From assembly GCA_964349045.1 (NCBI GenBank), contig CAYGFI010000085.1, forward strand, positions 1 to 20,192: a stretch of DNA of 20,192 bases, given 5' to 3'. Shown one piece after another: positions 16,501 to 19,982 of the stretch. Below the pieces are notes generated by a model, which saw only the letters and a list, made by a program, of their open reading frames with translations, ran no database searches and was not told the origin of the DNA. The position numbers and the translations under genes are program-made. Position 1 is the stretch's first letter, and each line of letters begins with the position of its first letter. The DNA is from JACJXF01 sp964349045 (GTDB taxonomy: Bacteria > Bacteroidota > Bacteroidia > Bacteroidales > GCA-2748055).

Positions 16501-19309
16501 NNNNNNNNNNNNNNNNNNNNNNNNNNNNNNNNNNNNNNNNNNNNNNNNNNNNNNNNNNNNNNNNNNNNNNNNNNNNNNCATCAGTGAGATTTACTCCATC
16601 TTTTTTCCATTGGAAACTAAGGTTTGAACCGGCAGCGCCAACATTGAAGTCTGCATCAGTTCCCTCACATATTGAAACATCGGAAGGTTGAGTTGATATA
16701 CTCACATTGGTGTACACTACAAGTTGAACAAGTGAACTTGTAACGGTATTACAAGTTCCTGTTATAATACATTTGTAGTTACCTGCATTTGCTGCACTTA
16801 CCGATGTTAGCGTCAAAGTTGCACTTGTAGCGCCCGCAATGTTGACATTATTTAACTGCCATTGATAGGTGGGACTGGTACCGGTTACAGCAACACTAAA
16901 TGAAGTATTTAATCCGGGACATACTGATTTGCTGACAGGTTGAGTGGTAATAACAATATTTTCATTAACATTCAGAACCGCTGGATTGGTAGTGGCATTG
17001 CCGCAGGTTCCTGAAATTAAACAGGTAAAGGCGCCTGCATTAGCGAGTGCAGCGCCTGTAATAACCAGGTTATCCGTTGTAGCCCCACTATATGGCGCAC
17101 CATTGGTTATGTTCACTCCATTTCTTTTCCACTGGTACGTAAGGCCTATACCTGCAGAAACCACATAAAAATTTGTATTATTTCCCTGGCAAATAGTCTT
17201 ATCCGTGGGTTGAGTTGTAATACTTGTCTGCGTAAGGACCGTAAGGGTAGCAACCGAACTGGTAAGAGGAGTTCCGCAGGTACTGGATACAATACAACGG
17301 TAACTACCAGCATCTGCAGCATCAACGTTATTGATATTAAGGACATTATTTGTTTCTCCGGCTATTGCAACTGTGTTTAGCTGCCACTGATAGGTCAGGC
17401 CTGTACCCGTAGCTGATACAGAAAAAGTAACATTATCACCCGGGCAGACAGTTTTATTAACCGGGTGAGTGACAATGGTGGAAAGAGCATTAACAGTAAC
17501 CGTAGCGGATCCTGAACCCGGGTTACTGCAACCGTTTGCCTGGGTTACGGAAACGAGCGTATATGTGGCGGTGGCAGTGGGGGACACTGTTAATACATAG
17601 GGATCAGCCACTCCTGTTACGGGAATATTTCCTATGCTGTTGTTATAAGTGAAATTGAAGGGTCCTGTACCAGTGAAATCGACATCGAGGTTTGCAGTAC
17701 TTCCGTAACAAATAGTCTGGGTTCCTGAAATAACGCCTAAAGGAAGAGGCAAGATGTTTGTCGTTTTTGATATACTGTTTGAGCATCCGGTAACTCCATC
17801 AGTATAGCTATATGTTACAGAGTAAGGTCCGCCAACCGGCAGGCTCTGGGGATTGAAGGTCGCGGTTCCATTACCGTTATCGGTAATTCCTGCTCCTGAA
17901 AAAGTTCCTGAAGGAGCCCGGCTCCCGGTAAGAAGTGCGGTACTGCCATTGACACAATACCCGGTTGCGTTCAATCCAGAAAAATTTACAACCGGCAAGG
18001 GATTGATTGTGACATTCTGGTCAAGAACATTAACGCAGGCATTTTCATCGACTAATGTATAACGAATAGTCTTTGATCCGGGTCCGCTGACGGAAGGGCT
18101 GAACAAAGCGGTACCATCAAGGTTATCAGTAAGTCCGGTCACGGCAGTGAAAGTTCCCCCGGTAGGATTATAGCTGAATCCGTTGTCAGGATCATTCTGG
18201 CAAAAGGAACTGTTGAGACCGGAGAAAGTAAGAAGTGTTCCAACCCTTACCAGCCTTGAGTACGAACTGAAACAACCGCTTGGATTAGTATATGAATACG
18301 TAATTGTATGGTATCCAAGACCGGAAGTTGAAGGATCAAAAATTGCGGTGCCATTCCCATTGTCGGTGATACCGTTTCCTGTAAAAGTTCCGATACCTCC
18401 CCCGGCTACGGACCCGGTTAAGATGTCGGCCGGGTTTGAATCGCAGTATAAAGTATCTAAACCGGTAAAACTTACGACCGGTAATGCGGAAACAGTGACC
18501 GGTTGAGTAGCTGTACCGGTACACCCGCTACTGGTATAAGTGTAGGTAATAGTATGTGTCCCCACACCGGCAACAGCAGGGGAGAAAACTCCTCCACTCA
18601 CACCTGTACCTGAGTATGTTCCTCCAGCAGGGGTTGCCTGGGTCAGATTGAAGGGAGATGTATTTATACAGACATTACTGATCGGATTAAAAGTAATAGC
18701 TGGTACAGCACTTACAGTAGCTATTTGATATGCAGTTGAACGGCAACCGGTGGTTGGATAAGTGTAAGATATAGAATGTGATCCGGCGCCGGCTATCGAG
18801 GGAATGAAGTTACCCCCTGCATCAACTCCCGTTCCTGCATATACACCTCCAACTGGATCACCTCTTGGAGCTAATGCAAAGGAGGTACTGTTAACACAAA
18901 CATCTGCTATCGCTGCAAAGGTTACTGTTGGGGGAGTGGTAATCGTTACTACAAAAGTATTAAACGCTAATGCAGGATTATAAGCAGCTGCTGGTTCTCC
19001 AATATAATTTGGATTTTGATATAGTATTGTAATAACTCTGGGATATGGGCCCGGGACTGATGATGGTGAAAATGTTGCCTGACCGCCACCGGTGTTAACA
19101 ATTGCACCAGGTATACTGCAAGTCCATGTTTTACCAATCGGATTATTAATTACAAAATTAGTGGGTGCATCATCAAAACAATACGATGCTGCCGGTGTAA
19201 CGTTTTGAGAATAGGATAATCTAAAACTAGCTATAAAAAAAATAAAAACATAAAAAAAAGTTTGAGTATGCTTATTTGTAAAAAATGAAATATTTATAAT
19301 ATTTTTCAT
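1583..19309 (-). CDS. Giant SprB-like surface adhesin with Ig-like repeats and T9SS type B sorting domain
   Basis: The frame encodes 5,908 residues, including 34 unknown ones from an assembly gap. Layout by residue: signal peptide 1-35; N-terminal region 36-125; five SprB-like repeats 126-522; PKD-like domain 523-610; Ig-like array 611-4500; PKD-like domain 4501-4591; thirteen GxW repeats 4592-5636; two PKD domains 5637-5806; type B sorting domain 5807-5908. The size and order resemble SprB-type gliding and adhesion proteins, moved to the surface by the T9SS and kept there with a PorP/SprF partner, which is encoded next. The start overlaps the upstream small ORF (ATGA) and the stop overlaps the next ATG (TAATG), so the cluster looks like one operon. 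Adhesion is inferred from architecture; no ligand-binding or catalytic domain was recognised. The true length is unknown: filling the gap by repeat phase gives at least 5,996 residues. Confidence 0.95.
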   Translation of the reverse strand: MKNIINISFFTNKHTQTFFYVFIFFIASFRLSYSQNVTPAASYCFDDAPTNFVINNPIGKTWTCSIPGAIVNTGGGQATFSPSSVPGPYPRVITILYQNPNYIGEPAAAYNPALAFNTFVVTITTPPTVTFAAIADVCVNSTSFALAPRGDPVGGVYAGTGVDAGGNFIPSIAGAGSHSISYTYPTTGCRSTAYQIATVSAVPAITFNPISNVCINTSPFNLTQATPAGGTYSGTGVSGGVFSPAVAGVGTHTITYTYTSSGCTGTATQPVTVSALPVVSFTGLDTLYCDSNPADILTGSVAGGGIGTFTGNGITDNGNGTAIFDPSTSGLGYHTITYSYTNPSGCFSSYSRLVRVGTLLTFSGLNSSFCQNDPDNGFSYNPTGGTFTAVTGLTDNLDGTALFSPSVSGPGSKTIRYTLVDENACVNVLDQNVTINPLPVVNFSGLNATGYCVNGSTALLTGSRAPSGTFSGAGITDNGNGTATFNPQSLPVGGPYSVTYSYTDGVTGCSNSISKTTNILPLPLGVISGTQTICYGSTANLDVDFTGTGPFNFTYNNSIGNIPVTGVADPYVLTVSPTATATYTLVSVTQANGCSNPGSGSATVTVNALSTIVTHPVNKTVCPGDNVTFSVSATGTGLTYQWQLNTVAIAGETNNVLNINNVDAADAGSYRCIVSSTCGTPLTSSVATLTVLTQTSITTQPTDKTICQGNNTNFYVVSAGIGLTYQWKRNGVNITNGAPYSGATTDNLVITGAALANAGAFTCLISGTCGNATTNPAVLNVNENIVITTQPVSKSVCPGLNTSFSVAVTGTSPTYQWQLNNVNIAGATSATLTLTSVSAANAGNYKCIITGTCNTVTSSLVQLVVYTNVSISTQPSDVSICEGTDADFNVGAAGSNLSFQWKKDGVNLTDXXXXXXXXXXXXXXXXXXXXXXXXXXXXXXXXXXNQVQLVVYTDVSISVQPSDYAACEGTNANFNVVAAGSNLTYQWKRNGVDINNIAPYSGTNTNNLVITGAALSHAGSFTCYISGICGNVTTNAADLTVNENTVITTQPVNKSVCPGTNTSFSVVVTGSNLLYQWQKNNVNVPGATNPTLTLSAVNSTHAGTYKCIITGTCGNVTSNQVQLVVYTDVSISVQPSDYAACEGTNANFNVVAAGSNLSFQWKKDGVNLTDVGAYSGTNTDYLTVTGAALSHSGIFTCTVSGTCGNVTTDAAELTVNENTVITTQPVNKSVCPGTNTSFSVVVTGSNLLYQWQKNNVNVPGATNPTLTLSAVNSTHAGTYKCIITGTCGNVTSNQVQLVVYTDVSISVQPSNYSACVGTNANFNVVAAGSGLTYQWKRNGVDITNIAPYSGTSTNNLVITGAALSHAGSFTCYISGTCGNVTTNATVLTVNENIVIITQPVGKSVCPGNNTSLSVAVTGTNPAYQWQKNNVNILGATDPNLIFSSVNAADNGNYKCIITGTCGTVTSNLVQLVVYTDVSISLQPSSYSTCEGTTANFNVTAAGSGLNYQWQRNDVDLVNGANISGDTLANLTLTNLTTASSGGYSCVVTGSCGTVKSTTAQLMVDASIAITSNPPNDTACLGDNVVFTTVATGSNLTYQWFKNGSSLPGQNNNSLVINSAGASDVGSYYCTISNACTPKTTSIASFSLFNQTSILTQPANFTACAGANASFSTTTTGSNRTYQWTFNGAAITNVGKYTGTSTANLNISNMDASYAGIYLCQVSGSCGNLNTDPALLTVNANIAISAQPTNKTACPGTNVNFSVTATGTNLSYQWQLNGIDIPGATNSTLALTAVDATDAGSYRCKITGTCGTTFTNTATLTILTAISITAEPSNQQLCEVVNDANFTVTATGSSLVYQWKKNGVNMADGGNILGALSANLTISAITSTDAAVYSCNITNTCGISNTSPASLTVYPQTNITTHPVIFYAVSGGDASFSVTATGNNLTYQWYKDAVLLTNGGVYSGVETSILTLTNLTVANAGAYTCHVNGTCGEVISNPGSLSIQSTNIIITQPVGPPQKCVNESWSFALGTDALITVTSYQWKKDGIDLVEDPPHITGSNTATLTINSLTVLDAGNYSCLVTESGGGLQNSLPANLTVSSLTDVTLQPLDGIKCEGDDAFFAITATGNNLTYKWQRNSVDIIDGGRITGSDSPVLSIIDLTVPDAGVYNCFVSSAFCGSENSDPANLTVNPNTAITTQPASAVKCVGTSATLSVIATGGSLTYQWIKDGVNVVNGGTISGATSKDLTISSVVVANQGAYSCLVTGACGSENSLVADLTVNPTTTVTLHPVGLVKCEEEDAVFFITAAGSSLVYQWRKNGTALVDDGTHITGATTANLVISGLLPSDGGNFQCFVSGTCGTFLSNTANLVVNPKTLIVTQPVDATKCLGETVSFSITATGTGVTYQWKRNGVNLSDAGVYSGSSTNKLTITGTALTHSGVYTCQVTGTCGNLTSDPAILSVNENIVLTTQPVSKSVCPGNNTSFSVAVTGSNPAYKWQLNNVDIPGATNPTLALLAIDATDAGNYKCIITGTCGSVTSELAQLQVYTDVSLSLHPSDISTCEGATANFNVAATGSGLNYRWQYNGSNIIDGANITGATSSNLTINNLLPANAGEYACVVSGNCGTVTSNTALLSVDANITITTNPSSYAACRGENVIFSTVATGSNLTYQWVKGIVNIPGENNNNLVLNAVSAANVASYFCRVTNACGPKSTSSASLTLNDSTVIITQPVDVTNCAGANASFTVVATGSNLSYQWTFNGLPVSDTGRYAGSNTNKLSISSIAADYAGIYQCQVNGSCGNFNTNAAFLTVNENIVITGQPVNKSICPGNNTSFSVTVTGSNLTYQWQKNNVNISGATSPTLILSSVAASDMGTYQCIINGTCGIKISNPVQLTVYTDVSILFQPSNYSTCQGTNATLNVAANGSGLNFQWQFNGSNVINGVNISGATSPNLAINNLLPGNSGGYACVVSGNCGTLTSNTALLSVDANITITTNPTSYAACRGENVIFSTVATGSNLVYQWVKGIVNIPGENTNNLVLDSISTANVGSYFCKVTNACGTKSTSSASLTLNDSTVIVTQPVDVTNCAGANASFTVVATGSNLSYQWTFNGLPVSDTGRYAGSNTNKLSISSIAADYAGIYQCQVNGSCGNFNTNAAFLTVNENIVITGQPVNKSICPGNNTSFSVTVTGSNLTYKWQRNDIDLVNGVNISGATSPTLILTSVNSSHAGTYQCIINGTCGNKISNPVQLTVYTDVSIVFHPSSYSTCQGTNASFNVAANGSGLNFQWQFNGSNVVNGTNISGATSPNLTINNLLPGNAGGYACVVSGNCGTLTSNTALLNVDANITITSNPVSSAACPGDNVIFSTNATGSNLAYQWVKGIINIPGENINNLVLSAVDATDVGSYFCKVTNACGTKSTSIANLTLNNPTVIVTQPANVTECAGVNASFAVSATGSNLSYQWTFNGLPVSDTGRYTGSVTSTLSITNIDAEYAGIYQCQVNGSCGNINTEPAFLTVNENILITTQPTNKTACNGTDVNFSVTASGTGLTYQWQLAGVNISGAQSNTLLLSSVDAADAGLYRCLITGNCGIVFSNAANLNILSEVLISGNPVSQQVCAGNSVSFSVTASGTNLLYQWRKNGADMSDGGRISGTQTSILAINAVTSDDIAVYSCYITNSCGINNSLPASLTVYPTTVIITQPTAFQAVENGNASFSVAVTGENLTYQWYRNGVMLSDGGVYSGATTSILTLTGLNSTHAGSYFCIIIGTCGSTASNPASLAVNLLTLITTHPFGPVQKCTGESVGLNVIAGGTNLTYQWKKDGISLVNGLRISGSTSSNLSINNLTVADAGSYSCLVTGNEGSENSFPASLTVSNLTNVTLHPIDGNKCEGDDAIFVITASGDSLEYRWQRTGVNLSNGGRIAGADSPVLYVSDLVVADGGVYNCVVTGICGNDISNPATLIVNQNTLITTQPSSLALCTGNPATFSVTASGGNLSYQWKKNGVDLVNGGSISGATSKNLTIANVLVSNQGAYSCLVSGSCGSQNSLSATLTVSAATMITLHPQDQVKCEDDDAFFTVEANGSGLIYEWRKNGIPLIDDGNHITSATTSILIISDLVLADGDNYQCYITGTCGGYLSDAAELVINSKVQILSNPSGATKCLGETVKLSVLSLSSTDTYRWKKDGSNVTDGGNYSGSTTPNLNISNINGANAGIYNCLVTGLCDSQNSGLAAITVQSTTEITLHPLQQSVDDGTPVTFTINATGDNLVYQWQRNGANLSDGANITGTASSVLSINSATTSNSGAYTCVVTGSCGMVVSDPANLTVNVATVILTHPVNQTICEGLTAVFKVTATGVNLKYQWRKNGSPVSDLTGKISGSATQNLTISPVSITDGGVYTCAVSGDGGSLNSTAATLNVNTSTTLVSQSPTVQVKCAGENTYFAVTVTGNNLSYAWEKDGAPLADGVKIDGSDNDILTISDLSSTSDNGVYRCMITGTCGTISSDPSSLFVNELPGAAGVITGSTTLCQGETTKAYEVPQISNATTYEWSLPYGVSITSGADSRHIVVNYAIDALGGIFTVNGRNSCGAGPTSAPLSVTVNPKPVADAGFDQNLCSTSSVLEGNNTSNGSWFLISGFGTISNTGLYNSAISNLGKGNNILMWTVTENNCTTRDTVVLTNNIVTVNAGQDQVLCANSTILDATTPTVGTGNWSIVSGGANFVGITNPKSGLVNIVRGTNILKWSVNNNSCISSDTVSITNDLPTNSFAGTDTILLTNSYVLAGNTPTIGTGIWTLVNGSGIIVDPLSPTSSVSNLSIGENIFKWTITNKTCYNEDEVIVINYTPTVTDAGVNQTLCSDQTQLMGTKPTYGIGQWSVIAGSGNFIDARKFDTNVTNIGKGQNIYRWTIYEYKTTYDSVVIINNSPTTPNAGIDRHLCLTQTQLSGNIPIVGSAKWTIIGGSATITNDTQYNTTVSDLSNGANTFRWTLTNGTCILSDEVNIFNDQPSNADAGVDQTTCADSITLYPNSPSVGTGEWSVVSGSAGFFGNKAKNLAIEDNLLKWTISNFGCLSSDTVKITSHKPTQSSTPASKSICVDSIQLAGNTPVYGTGLWTILNGSAVLDNPANPKTFAKSLASGLNRFRWTITYKECSSYSDANISYDFIQADAGPGDELCSNSASLAAGNPQPGTGFWRVIGGSGSAGFTNSSLPNTVVNKLDLGTNTLRWTVTNAGCISYDEITIENNSPSTSNAGTDRTVCGESIFLNGNSPIVGEGVWVVIEGSANILTPEQNNSEIINLSLGKNTLRWIIENEGCISADEMIINNKQPTDIDAGLDQYICEDSTELFASEPADGGYGRWSIASGSATFNDNTSYNTRVRNLEKGENILVWTVTIAGCSNYDTVHVANNLPSIPSSGPDQDICASETFMAANLPQIGTGKWGVVSGSASFVDPFDPYTKVSNAGNGSNQLRWTITNGSCYLYDEMNLINSLPTLAYAGEDRSICNNTASLLANYPIIGTGIWKVASGFGIIDNPTEYTTQISSLGFGPNTLRWTTENGRCRTSDDVIITNNLSEVDAGLDKVVYLPGVTLVGNKPASGLGEWKQGAGNGNIETPGNFETKVTNLGQGANSFTWTINKNGCEASDEVTITYYILPVVEFIPTPQSGCPSLQVDFTNASIGGNPFTWDFGDSSALSFETNPSHTYNFPGEYIVTLTGTGPDGILIKKNTTIIVREQPDAELDITPAVLYISTPPSELDEPLHCFALTTGVESVIWDFGDGTTTTEVNPLHRYQTTGVFDVTLTVITDYQCIDSETKFNAVRVERKGRIEFPNAFTPNMNGPTGGIVNPNDYSNDVFHGYGEDLLDYHLEIYNRFGIVLFKSDDINIGWDGYFKGKLVEEGVYVYRISGKYNNGEPFSEIGSLIIIYSQ
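1586..1891 (-). other. T9SS type B C-terminal sorting domain (gliding motility-associated, CHU_C type)
   Basis: Residues 5807-5908 begin RIEFPNAFTPNMNG, continue with YHLEIYNRFGIVLF and GWDGYFKGKLVEEGVYVYRI, and end in SLIIIYSQ. The pattern FPNAFTPN...IYNRxG...GWDGxxxGxxxxxGVYVY is the signature of the type B domain. The usual short NGDG loop is replaced by a longer segment around NGPTGGIVNPNDYSNDVF. The domain directs export by the T9SS. It is the last element before the stop, as required. Confidence 0.95.
1892..2401 (-). other. Two PKD domains preceding the sorting domain
   Basis: Residues 5637-5716 and 5717-5806 each contain the PKD hallmark: FTWDFGDSS followed by NPSHTYNFPGEYIVTLT, and VIWDFGDGT followed by NPLHRYQTTGVFDVTLT. 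PKD domains are beta-sandwich spacers common in extracellular proteins. The second runs directly into the sorting domain, a common arrangement for this C-terminal type. Confidence 0.93.
2402..5536 (-). repeat. Thirteen tandem ~80-aa GxW repeats
   Basis: Residues 4592-5636 contain thirteen copies (average 80.4 aa) following the pattern AGxDQxxC...LxGNxPxxGxGxW...GxN...WTxxNxxC...DxVxIxN. First and last copies begin VADAGFDQNLC and SEVDAGLDKVVY. Each normally has one cysteine near the start and one near the end, suggesting one disulfide per unit. Copies 3 and 13 lack the first cysteine and copy 4 lacks the second. I do not assign a named family. The copies are well diverged at sequence level, unlike parts of the Ig array. 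Confidence 0.9.
5537..5809 (-). other. PKD-like domain between the Ig array and the GxW repeats
   Basis: Residues 4501-4591 begin LPGAAGVITG, contain TTLCQGETTKAYEV and TTYEWSLPYGVSITSG, and end in SAPLSVTVNPKP. This is the PKD-like/Ig-like fold type found in many Bacteroidota repeat proteins. It occurs once here and marks the boundary between the two large arrays. Confidence 0.75.
6626..9565 (-). repeat. Eleven-domain Ig superblock, copy 2 (Ig31-Ig41)
   Basis: In order, the units here match those of 11924-14881 one for one. Unit openings pair as SSYSTCQGT with SSYSTCEGT, TNKTACNGT with TNKTACPGT, NPVSQQVC with EPSNQQLC, PFGPVQKC with PVGPPQKC, PIDGNKCEGDD with PLDGIKCEGDD, and GATKCLGETV with DATKCLGETV. 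Length is 2,940 bp against 2,958 bp. This is an old segmental duplication, diverged at the residue level but colinear. Confidence 0.85.
8522..11671 (-). repeat. Three close copies of a four-domain Ig block (about 1,044 bp)
   Basis: Blocks are Ig23-26 (10628-11671, 1,044 bp), Ig27-30 (9566-10627, 1,062 bp) and Ig31-34 (8522-9565, 1,044 bp). A 278-bp stretch is identical between 9783-10060 and 10827-11104, exactly 1,044 bp apart, showing a recent duplication or conversion event. The middle block is 18 bp longer because Ig30 has a long-type insertion. Confidence 0.9.
11924..14881 (-). repeat. Eleven-domain Ig superblock, copy 1 (Ig11-Ig21)
   Basis: This is the colinear partner of 6626-9565 (986 aa against 980 aa). 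Its first four domains (Ig11-14, 13838-14881, exactly 1,044 bp) are also a diverged relative of the four-domain blocks at 8522-11671. Ig21 looks chimeric: its first half matches Ig41 (ATKCLGETV) while its second half (TNKLTITGTAL, CGNLTSD) matches the long units of the first array, placing a duplication breakpoint inside it. Confidence 0.82.
14882..16447 (-). repeat. 522-bp tandem repeat, three consecutive Ig pairs
   Basis: Ig5+6, Ig7+8 and Ig9+10 start at 16447, 15925 and 15403, exactly 522 bp apart (90+84 aa). A 270-bp segment is identical between 15380-15649 and 15902-16171. A further 102 bp (15855-15956) are identical to 16377-16478, where the sequence meets the N run. Ig6 and Ig8 are identical over their 84 residues. 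The array is young and probably longer than assembled. Confidence 0.93.
16479..16578. other. Assembly gap (100 Ns) inside the near-identical Ig tandem
   Basis: Exactly 100 Ns, the customary placeholder for a gap of unknown size. The left flank (…16478) is in the repeat phase of 15434 and 15956; the right flank (16579…) matches the phase of 15799. Continuing the repeat therefore needs 364 bp (15435-15798 equivalent) plus any multiple of 522. Both 364 and 100 leave remainder 1 when divided by 3, so the reading frame stays open across the placeholder. The missing part should encode the end of one long Ig unit and most of one short unit. Confidence 0.97.
17480..18934 (-). repeat. Five SprB-like ~80-aa repeats plus one PKD-like domain
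   Basis: Residues 126-522 contain five units at 126-201, 202-275, 276-356, 357-437 and 438-522. They share a cysteine near the start, a GGTYSGTGVSGGVFSP-like centre and a GTHTITYTYTSSGC-like end. Units 3-5 carry TDNGNGTA or TDNLDGTA. A related PKD-like unit (523-610, opening LGVISGTQTICYGS) links to the first Ig domain. Such repeats are typical of SprB-type surface proteins; the call is by pattern only. Confidence 0.82.
19205..19309 (-). other. Signal peptide of the giant protein
   Basis: Residues 1-35 have a lysine/histidine-containing N-region, the hydrophobic core FFYVFIFFIASF and a SYSQ ending before NVTPAASYC. This fits Sec export with cleavage near residue 34-35. Its presence argues that translation starts at 19309 and that the giant protein is not a downstream fragment of the preceding small ORF. 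Confidence 0.88.
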
Positions 19310-19497
19310 TTTAGCGTATCCATTAATTGTTCTGAATTATAAGCAATTGGGGATCCTGAAACAAAAATATCTTCAAGTGCAGCCGATGAAATGGTCACGG
19401 CTTGCGAAAATAGGAATTGCCTGCTTCCGGTAATCAGTAAAAAGCAACTTAAAAAAAGTAATTTTAGGAATAACAATTTATGTTGTTCTGAATTCAT
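19306..19497 (-). CDS. Small secreted peptide, 63 aa, translationally coupled to the giant gene
   Basis: The ORF encodes a hydrophobic signal sequence (LLFLKLLFLSCFLLITG, then FLFSQ before AVTISSAALED). A mature part of only about 31 residues follows, ending SEQLMDTLK. I do not recognise the family. Its TGA overlaps the giant gene's ATG in an ATGA junction, a typical coupling arrangement, and it is the first ORF after a long AT-rich intergenic region. It may be a real small exported peptide, a leader ORF that sets translation of the giant gene, or the stump of a truncated secreted protein. No clear Shine-Dalgarno lies at normal distance; AGAAGG occurs about 18 bases before the ATG, too far to be convincing, though weak or absent Shine-Dalgarno sequences are normal in Bacteroidota. 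Confidence 0.55.
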   Translation of the reverse strand: MNSEQHKLLFLKLLFLSCFLLITGSRQFLFSQAVTISSAALEDIFVSGSPIAYNSEQLMDTLK

Positions 19498-19517
19498 TTA
19501 TTCTTTGAATTAAATCC

Positions 19518-19535
19518 TTCTCTTAATTAAGAGAA
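19518..19535. promoter_or_regulatory. 18-bp perfect palindrome upstream of the operon
   Basis: TTCTCTTAATTAAGAGAA is a perfect 18-bp palindrome ending 20 bases before the first start codon (19497). It could be a dimeric regulator's operator or an mRNA hairpin in the leader. No convincing TAnnTTTG/TTTG promoter pair was found in the 100 bases upstream, so its relation to the transcription start is unknown. Confidence 0.45.
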
Positions 19536-19858
19536 TAGTACGGTTTAATTTACAAAAGGTTGCATATGCTTTGAACATTATTTCGCTTCGTGCAATCTCT
19601 GTAATTTTTCCAATCAATTCTGCTATTTTTTAAAAACCTAATAATTTAATTTGATAAAAATATTATTTTTTTAACAATCAGCATCAACAATCAACACATT
19701 AATATATGTAATATGACTACTTTACAATAGATAAGTCAGACAATCTATAAGATAAAGATAAAAAGTTCAGAGAAAAGTTTCTTAAAATATATTATTGAAC
19801 CGGAAACATAAAATTGTAATGAGTCCGAAATTCATTTATATAGTTTTCAGTCTATCGA
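19536..19858. other. AT-rich intergenic region without a recognised gene
   Basis: This interval lies between the operon leader and the tRNA-Leu(CAG) terminator. I see no ORF, RNA gene or strong repeat on either strand. It must contain the operon promoter if the cluster is transcribed independently; only partial matches to the Bacteroidota consensus were seen, so none is called. Confidence 0.6.
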
Positions 19859-19859
19859 T

Positions 19860-19894
19860 AAAAAACCACAGCCGAATGCATATCAACTGTGGTT
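19860..19894 (-). terminator. Rho-independent terminator after tRNA-Leu(CAG)
   Basis: On the minus strand AACCACAG (19894-19887) pairs perfectly with CTGTGGTT (19871-19864) around a 15-nt loop, followed by Ts to 19860. It starts five bases after the tRNA 3' end. Its loop shares TTGATAT with the loop of the terminator at 266-306; this may be chance. Confidence 0.85.
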
Positions 19895-19898
19895 AAAG

Positions 19899-19982
19899 TG
19901 CCCGGAACAGGACTCGAACCTGCACATAATTGCTTATACTAGTCCCTGAAACTAGCGCGTCTACCAATTCCGCCATCCGGGC
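19899..19982 (-). tRNA. tRNA-Leu (anticodon CAG)
   Basis: An 84-nt class II tRNA. The acceptor stem is GCCCGGA (19982-19976) with TCCGGGC (19906-19900), and the discriminator is A at 19899. The anticodon stem CTAGT/ACTAG encloses loop TTCAGGG, giving anticodon CAG for leucine CTG. The variable arm ATAA-GCAA-TTAT is paired, and the T-arm is GCAGG-TTCGAGT-CCTGT. CCA is not encoded. Immediately upstream on the minus strand is TATATTTA (20000-19993), one base off the TAnnTTTG box but unusually close to the tRNA 5' end. The tRNA 5' end is the start of the 101-bp repeat series. Confidence 0.96.

Larger units (their letters stand above)
5810..17479 (-). repeat. Array of ~44 visible Ig-like domains (84 or 90 aa each)
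   Basis: Residues 611-4500 read as consecutive Ig-like units with the pattern ITTQPxxxxxCxGxNxxFxVxATGxxLxYQWxxNG...LTIxxVxxxDAGxYxCxVxGTCGxxxS. I count 43 intact units plus two fragments brought together by the N run; the missing sequence should hold at least one more junction. Two length classes exist: short units of 84 aa (for example NVPGATNPTLTL) and long units of about 90 aa with an extra turn (for example DITNIAPYSGT). In the first part they alternate; in the rest long units run consecutively. The usual B-strand cysteine is replaced by a hydrophobic residue, and the cysteines sit just before the B strand, in the F strand and in the FG turn. Confidence 0.93.

Noticed and set aside
16160..16627. 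Plus-strand 155-codon ORF spanning the N run
   Set aside because: It exists only because Ns contain no stop codons and is antisense to the Ig array.
1571..18506. Many plus-strand ORFs of 60-155 codons opposite the giant gene, some alike (for example 9156, 10350, 11394)
   Set aside because: They lie antisense to the repeats and resemble each other only because the Ig units are repeated. No signal peptide, domain or gene spacing supports them.
19306..19497. The small ORF as the frameshifted N-terminus of the giant protein
   Set aside because: The giant ORF has its own signal peptide directly after its ATG, and the ATGA overlap is a normal coupling junction.
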